Assembly: GCF_001542405.1 (NCBI RefSeq)
Contig: NZ_LNCD01000065.1
Coordinates: 1-64,000 of the forward strand
Direction of reading: 5' to 3'
Length of the DNA: 64,000 nucleotides
DNA from: Rhizobium altiplani
GTDB taxonomy: Bacteria > Pseudomonadota > Alphaproteobacteria > Rhizobiales > Rhizobiaceae
Part shown: positions 59,321 to 64,000 of the stretch, piece by piece
Numbering within the stretch: position 1 is the stretch's first letter
Layout of the letters: every line of letters begins with the position of its first letter
Program-made: the position numbers and the translations under genes
The notes under the pieces: model-generated
What the model was told of the DNA's origin: nothing
Database searches by the model: none
The model's input: the letters and a program-made list of their open reading frames with translations, nothing else

Positions 59321-60649
59321 ATGTCCAATCGCCTCAATACCACGCCAAACGACCTTCGGGCCTTTTGGATGCCCTTCACTGCGAACCGCCAGTTCAAGAA
59401 GGAGCCGCGTCTTTTCGTCAGCGCCAAGGACATGTACTACCAGACCCATGACGGCCGTCAGGTGCTCGACGGCACCGCCGGCCTCTGGTGCGTGAATGCT
59501 GGCCACTGCCGGCCGAAGATCACCGAAGCGATCCGCGAACAGGCTGGTGAGCTCGACTACGCGCCGGCCTTCCAGCTCGGCCACCCCAAGGCGTTCGAAC
59601 TCGCGAACCGCCTCGTCGACATCGCGCCCGAAGGCATGGACCACGTTCTCTACACCAATTCGGGGTCTGAATCGGTCGAGACGGCGCTGAAGGTCGCCCT
59701 CGCCTACCATCGTGTGAAGGGGAACGGCTCGCGCTTCCGTCTGATCGGCCGCGAACGCGGCTATCATGGGGTCAACTTCGGTGGCATCTCCGTCGGCGGC
59801 ATCGTTTCCAACCGCAAGATGTTCGGCACGCTGCTGACGGGCGTCGACCACATGCCCCACACGCATCAGCCGGGCAAGAACGCCTTCACCCGCGGCCAGC
59901 CCGAGCATGGCGGCGACTTGGCGACCGAGCTCGAGCGCATCGTCACGCTACACGACGCTTCGACGATTGCCGCCGTCATCGTCGAGCCGATTGCCGGTTC
60001 GACCGGCGTGCTGATCCCGCCGAAGGGCTACCTGCAGAAGCTCCGCGAAATTTGCACCAAGCACGGCATCCTGTTGATCTTTGACGAAGTCATCACCGGC
60101 TTTGGCCGCCTCGGCGCGCCGTTCGCTGCCCAGTACTACGACGTCAAGCCGGACATGATCACCACCGCAAAGGGCCTGACCAACGGTGTGATTCCTATGG
60201 GCGCGGTCTTCGTGACTGCAGAGATCCATGACGCGTTCATGAGCGGCCCCGAGCACATGATCGAGTTCATGCACGGTTACACCTACTCCGGCAACCCTAT
60301 CGCCTGCGCCGCAGCACTCGGCACGCTCGACACATACAAGGAAGAAGGCCTCCTGACCCGCGCCGCCGAGCTCTCGGATTACTGGGCCGACGGGCTGCAC
60401 TCCCTGAAGGACTGCCCGAATGTCATCGACATCAGAAACACCGGTCTGATCGGCGCGATCGAGCTCGATCCGATCGCCGGCGAGCCGACCAAGCGCGCCT
60501 TTACCGCCTTCCTGAAGGCCTATGAGAAGGGCCTGTTGATCCGCACTACCGGCGACATCATCGCGCTCTCGCCGCCGCTCATCATCGAAAAGCACCACAT
60601 CGACGAGCTCTTCGGAAAACTGCGCGAAATTTTGCAAAATAACATCTAA
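59321..60649 (+). CDS. Omega-amino acid (beta-alanine)-pyruvate transaminase
   Basis: This 442-aa class-III PLP aminotransferase transfers the amino group of beta-alanine or similar omega-amino acids to pyruvate. It matches the Pseudomonas enzyme from the first residues (NRLNTTPNDLRAFWMPFTAN). The PLP lysine is in TTAKGLTNGVIPMGAVF and the cofactor-binding Asp in LIFDEVITGFGRLG. I prefer ATG 59321, which has GGAG 6-9 bases upstream; the ATG at 59309 is the alternative. It has its own promoter and terminator. Confidence 0.9.
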   Translation: MSNRLNTTPNDLRAFWMPFTANRQFKKEPRLFVSAKDMYYQTHDGRQVLDGTAGLWCVNAGHCRPKITEAIREQAGELDYAPAFQLGHPKAFELANRLVDIAPEGMDHVLYTNSGSESVETALKVALAYHRVKGNGSRFRLIGRERGYHGVNFGGISVGGIVSNRKMFGTLLTGVDHMPHTHQPGKNAFTRGQPEHGGDLATELERIVTLHDASTIAAVIVEPIAGSTGVLIPPKGYLQKLREICTKHGILLIFDEVITGFGRLGAPFAAQYYDVKPDMITTAKGLTNGVIPMGAVFVTAEIHDAFMSGPEHMIEFMHGYTYSGNPIACAAALGTLDTYKEEGLLTRAAELSDYWADGLHSLKDCPNVIDIRNTGLIGAIELDPIAGEPTKRAFTAFLKAYEKGLLIRTTGDIIALSPPLIIEKHHIDELFGKLREILQNNI

Positions 60650-60663
60650 ACGACGCGTTTTCG

Positions 60664-60708
60664 GGGCCCGCTTTTGTCAAATCAGGCAAAAGCGGGCCCT
60701 ATTTCTTT
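60664..60708 (+). terminator. Intrinsic terminator of the transaminase gene
   Basis: A 13-bp perfect stem (GGGCCCGCTTTTG at 60664-60676 with CAAAAGCGGGCCC at 60687-60699) is followed by TATTTCTTT. Confidence 0.92.
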
Positions 60709-60906
60709 ATCTTCTTGCGAAATCGACGGTAAATTCCTAAGAAACTTGCAAAGCGTCCGTCGAAGCCAAATATGGAGGGCGGGTGTTTCGGCGCGCGGCT
60801 GCTCATCGTCTTTTGGCGCATCCCCCTGCAAGGGCTGTTGACGATCTGGGCTCGCCGCCGCGGCACTTAAATCGCGGGTTTTGATACCCACCCAAGGAGA
60901 AAGAAA

Positions 60907-62010
60907 ATGAGTCTGAAGACTTTGTCGGCGGCCCTCGTCGCCTCGCTTGCCTTTGCGCCGCTCGCCCATGCTGACGTCACCATCGGCCTCATCGCGCCGC
61001 TGACTGGCCCCGTTGCCGCCTATGGCGATCAGGTGAAGAATGGCGCGCAGGCTGCTGTTGACGAGATCAACAAAAAGGGCGGCATCCTCGGCGAGAAAGT
61101 CATCCTCAAATATGCCGACGATGCCGGCGAACCCAAGCAGGGCGTTTCCGCTGCAAACCAGCTCGTCGGCGACGGTATCCGCTTCGTCGTCGGCCCGGTC
61201 ACCTCGGGCGTCGCGATCCCGGCTTCCGACGTTCTTGCTGAGAACGGCGTGCTGATGGTCACCCCGACGGCAACCGCACCAGACCTCACTAAGCGTGGCC
61301 TCGCCAACGTCCTGCGCACCTGCGGTCGCGACGACCAGCAGGCCGAAGTCGCCGCCAACTACGTCCTGAAGAACTTCAAGGACAAGCGCGTTGCGATCAT
61401 CAACGACAAGGGCGCCTACGGTAAGGGCCTGGCCGATTCATTCAAGGCCACACTGAATGCTGGCGGCATCAAGGAAGTGCTCGACGACTCCCTGACCCCT
61501 GGCGACAAGGATTTCAGCGCGCTGACCACCCGTCTGAAGGCCGAGAACGTCGATGTCGTCTATTTCGGCGGCTATCACCCGGAAGGCGGCCTGCTGGCCC
61601 GCCAGCTGCATGACCTGTCCGTCAAGGCCGTCATCATCGGCGGCGACGGCCTCTCGAACAGCGAGTTCTGGAACATCGGTACCGACGCAGCCGGCGGCAC
61701 GATCTTCACCAATGCCATGGATGCGACCAAGAGCCCGGATTCGCAGGCAGCTGCCGATGCGCTGAAGGCCAAGGGCATCCCGGCCGAAGCCTTCACGCTC
61801 AACGCCTACGCCGCAGTCGAAGTCCTGAAGGCAGGTATCGAGAAGGCTGGCAGCGCTGAGGATTCCGAAGCAGTCGCCAAGGCGCTGAAGGGCGGCGAAG
61901 CGATCCCGACGGCAATCGGCAAGCTGACCTACGGCGAAACCGGCGACCTGACTTCGCAGAGTTTCGCGCTCTACAAGTGGGAAGCTGGCAAGATCGTTCC
62001 GGCCGAATAA
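60907..62010 (+). CDS. Branched-chain amino acid ABC transporter, binding protein
   Basis: This 367-aa periplasmic protein has a signal peptide ([20 protein letters not shown]) and a type-I LivJ-like fold: [20 protein letters not shown], the ligand segment [15 protein letters not shown] and [16 protein letters not shown]. It captures Leu/Ile/Val or related amino acids. It stands alone between two terminators, with AAGGAGAAAG as Shine-Dalgarno; the permease and ATPase genes must be elsewhere, as is common in rhizobia. High expression is likely from the strong ribosome site. Confidence 0.93.
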   Translation: MSLKTLSAALVASLAFAPLAHADVTIGLIAPLTGPVAAYGDQVKNGAQAAVDEINKKGGILGEKVILKYADDAGEPKQGVSAANQLVGDGIRFVVGPVTSGVAIPASDVLAENGVLMVTPTATAPDLTKRGLANVLRTCGRDDQQAEVAANYVLKNFKDKRVAIINDKGAYGKGLADSFKATLNAGGIKEVLDDSLTPGDKDFSALTTRLKAENVDVVYFGGYHPEGGLLARQLHDLSVKAVIIGGDGLSNSEFWNIGTDAAGGTIFTNAMDATKSPDSQAAADALKAKGIPAEAFTLNAYAAVEVLKAGIEKAGSAEDSEAVAKALKGGEAIPTAIGKLTYGETGDLTSQSFALYKWEAGKIVPAE

Positions 62011-62035
62011 GCCTTCGATCTCCCGATTTCGATCG

Positions 62036-62066
62036 CCGGGCGTCCCTCTGGGGCGCCCGGTTTTCG
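62036..62066 (+). terminator. Intrinsic terminator of the binding-protein gene
   Basis: CCGGGCG (62036-62042) pairs with CGCCCGG (62054-62060), followed by TTTTCG, 25 bases after the stop codon. Confidence 0.85.
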
Positions 62067-62147
62067 TTTGTGGACCGGCCGACAAAGCCGATCTCGCTTT
62101 GTCAGACACATGGGCTATAACTGGTGAAACGCCAGCACGAGGATGCC

Positions 62148-63845
62148 ATGACCGCCAATCTCGAACGCCTTATCGACCAAGGGACGGGCCGCCTGCCCGC
62201 CGACATCGTTCTGAAAGGCGGACGCTTCTTCGACCTCGTGACCGGCGAACTGGTGGCATCCGATGTCGCGATCGCACAGGATCGTATCGTCGGCACCTGC
62301 GGCAGCTACGACGGCGAAACCGAGATCGATATCTCTGGTAAGATCGTGGTGCCGGGCTTCATCGATACGCATCTCCACATCGAGTCGTCGCTGGTGACGC
62401 CGCACGAATTCGACCGCTGCGTCCTGCCCTATGGCGTAACGACAGTCATCTGCGACCCGCACGAGATTGCAAATGTTCTCGGCACCGAAGGCATTCAGTA
62501 TTTCCTCGATTCGTCCCTCGAAACGATCATGGACATCCGTGTCCAACTCTCCTCCTGCGTGCCCGCCACGCATCTGGAAACATCGGGCGCAGATCTGCCG
62601 ATCGAACGTCTCCTTCCATTTCGCCATCATCCGAAGGTCATCGGCCTCGCCGAGTTCATGAACTTCCCCGGTGTGATCCACAAGGATCCCATCTGCATGG
62701 CCAAGCTCGATGCCTTCCAGGGGCAGCATATCGACGGCCACGCTCCCCTGCTCTCGGGCAATGACCTGAATGGCTACCTCTCCGCCGGCATCCGCACCGA
62801 GCATGAATGCACCAGTGCTGCCGAAGCGCTAGAAAAGATGCGCAAGGGCATGCATATCCTCGTGCGCGAGGGTTCCGTGTCGAAGGATCTGGCGGCCCTG
62901 ATGCCCATCATCACCGAGCGCCTGTCGCCGTACCTCGCCCTTTGCACCGATGACCGCAATCCCCTCGACATCGCCGAGCAAGGCCATCTCGACTACATGA
63001 TCCGGACCGCGATCAAGAACGGCGTCGAGCCGCTGGCCATTTATCGCGCCGCGTCGATCTCGGCTGCCCGTGCCTTCGGCCTGAGGGACCGCGGTCTCGT
63101 AGCCCCCGGCTGGCGTGCAGACCTCGTGGTCATCGACAGCCTCGAAAACTGCCGCGCAGATCTCGTTTTTGCCGCTGGGCGCCAAGTGACCCCAGAGCTT
63201 TTCGCCACGCGCAAGCCCGTCGAACCGGTCGGCCTTGATAGCGTCAAGGCCCGGTCCGTCAACGCCGCGCACTTCGGCGTTCCCGTCGCCGACGGCGAAA
63301 CCCCTGTGATCGGCGTCACGCCCGGCAAGATCATCACCGAACATCGCCGCTACCGGCTACCGGTGAAGGGCAACCAGACTGACGTCGATCTCGGCAATGA
63401 CATCATCAAGGTCGCCGTCATCGAGCGGCACGGCAAGAACGGCAACCATGCCAATGGTTTCGTCCAGGGCTTCGGCCTGAAGAAAGGTGCGATCGCCTCG
63501 ACCGTCGGGCATGACAGTCACAACATCTGCGTCGTCGGCGTCAGCGAGGATGACATGGCCCTCGCCGCCAATCGCCTCGGCGAAATCAACGGCGGCTTCG
63601 TTGTCGTCGAGGATGGCAAGGTCACCGGCGAGATCGCCCTGCCCATTGCCGGCCTGATGAGCCTCGAGCCCTACGAGACGGTGCGCGACACGCTCCACCA
63701 TCTACGCAAGGCCGCCTACGCGCTCGGCACGACGCTTGAGGAACCCTTCCTGCAGGTGGCCTTCCTGCCGCTCCCGGTCATTCCGCACCTGAAGATCTCG
63801 GATCGCGGAATGGTGGACGTCGACAAGTTCGCCTTCATCGGGTGA
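62148..63845 (+). CDS. ade: Adenine deaminase
   Basis: This 565-aa amidohydrolase converts adenine to hypoxanthine. The metal-binding HxH is in [15 protein letters not shown]; further family segments are [38 protein letters not shown] (quoted in part: [13 protein letters not shown]) and the C-terminal SVGHDSHN-like [14 protein letters not shown]. The start is ATG 62148 ([15 protein letters not shown]), with GAGGA upstream; a GTG at 62124 would add 8 residues. It belongs to purine salvage. Confidence 0.92.
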   Translation: MTANLERLIDQGTGRLPADIVLKGGRFFDLVTGELVASDVAIAQDRIVGTCGSYDGETEIDISGKIVVPGFIDTHLHIESSLVTPHEFDRCVLPYGVTTVICDPHEIANVLGTEGIQYFLDSSLETIMDIRVQLSSCVPATHLETSGADLPIERLLPFRHHPKVIGLAEFMNFPGVIHKDPICMAKLDAFQGQHIDGHAPLLSGNDLNGYLSAGIRTEHECTSAAEALEKMRKGMHILVREGSVSKDLAALMPIITERLSPYLALCTDDRNPLDIAEQGHLDYMIRTAIKNGVEPLAIYRAASISAARAFGLRDRGLVAPGWRADLVVIDSLENCRADLVFAAGRQVTPELFATRKPVEPVGLDSVKARSVNAAHFGVPVADGETPVIGVTPGKIITEHRRYRLPVKGNQTDVDLGNDIIKVAVIERHGKNGNHANGFVQGFGLKKGAIASTVGHDSHNICVVGVSEDDMALAANRLGEINGGFVVVEDGKVTGEIALPIAGLMSLEPYETVRDTLHHLRKAAYALGTTLEEPFLQVAFLPLPVIPHLKISDRGMVDVDKFAFIG

Positions 63846-63849
63846 GCGT

Positions 63850-64000
63850 CTAGCCAGCCACCCGTGCGCAGAGTGCATCGAGTGCGGCCAGCTTGATTGG
63901 ACCGGTTCCGGCTGCCGCCGCGAAGCCCGGTATCGCCAGCCGTTCTCCGATCACCATTCCGGCCGGCGGGATGAACTGCGCGGGCTTGCGCGTCAGGTTG
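63850..64000 (-). CDS. Unidentified protein, C-terminal fragment
   Basis: The last 151 bases hold an open minus-strand frame ending in TAG at 63850. The visible 49 residues include KPAQFIPPAGMVIGERLAIP and end ALDALCARVAG. Codon use is coding-like and the frame is open to the window edge. I cannot name the family from this piece. It converges with the adenine deaminase gene, 4 bases apart. Confidence 0.6.
   Translation of the reverse strand, partial: NLTRKPAQFIPPAGMVIGERLAIPGFAAAAGTGPIKLAALDALCARVAG

Noticed and set aside
1..64000. tRNA or rRNA genes, CRISPR arrays, insertion sequences or prophage genes
   Set aside because: I found no cloverleaf with a T-arm pattern in the intergenic regions, no regularly spaced repeats, and no transposase, integrase or phage protein in any frame.

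Overview
The window is chromosomal DNA of an alphaproteobacterium, almost certainly a member of the Rhizobiaceae close to Sinorhizobium/Ensifer or Rhizobium. The evidence is high GC, a fused anthranilate synthase TrpE(G) preceded by a Trp-Trp-Trp leader peptide, a ShmR-type hemin receptor, a choXWV choline transporter, an ArsR regulator close to NolR, and gene neighbourhoods (cation exporter, queF, trpE(G), hemin receptor, cho) that resemble S. meliloti. About 60 protein genes are supported. I found no rRNA, tRNA, CRISPR array, prophage or insertion sequence, so this is mostly ordinary core chromosome.

Left part (1-14.5 kb): the cytochrome bc1 operon petABC (petC cut by the window edge); two paralogous ABC exporters flanking a solitary ribbon-helix-helix protein; trmL; a Na/phosphate cotransporter; hemF; two small genes including a DUF1059 protein; and an overlapping operon of DUF1285, CoA-type Nudix hydrolase and CCA-adding enzyme. 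From 14.6 to 21.9 kb runs a tight operon of MoxR ATPase, DUF58, DUF4159 membrane protein, a second large membrane protein and a GNAT acetyltransferase; it matches the conserved rhizobial cell-envelope operon RL3499-RL3502.

Middle (21.9-37.7 kb): an MFS transporter, a GNAT, a glutathionyl-hydroquinone reductase, a Nudix hydrolase, a metallophosphoesterase, a secreted TPR protein, an ECF sigma/anti-sigma pair, a quinone oxidoreductase pseudogene with three frameshifts beside an HxlR regulator whose start codon looks mutated, leuA with an unlisted upstream ORF rich in Leu codons, a BenE-like carrier, a ClpP paralogue, a DUF2076 protein, a family-25 glycosyltransferase, queF and a cation diffusion facilitator.

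Right part (37.9-64 kb): a three-gene molybdenum hydroxylase operon with a dihaem cytochrome; DUF2161, trpE(G) and trpL; the hemin receptor with two TGA-N9-TCA iron-responsive motifs; an extensin-like protein; fhs; UPF0114; a LuxR solo; a DUF2333 plus coiled-coil pair; tdk; choXWV; HugZ; a NolR-like ArsR regulator; an omega-amino-acid transaminase; a branched-chain amino-acid binding protein; adenine deaminase; and the tail of an unidentified gene.

The most interesting observations are regulatory. leuA appears to be preceded by a leaderless ORF with four consecutive Leu codons, built on the same plan as trpL. The HxlR/quinone-reductase locus is a case of paired decay. The hemin receptor has a well-formed tandem iron-box promoter. 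The conserved protein systems with little assigned function are the MoxR-DUF58-DUF4159 operon and the DUF2333/coiled-coil pair.
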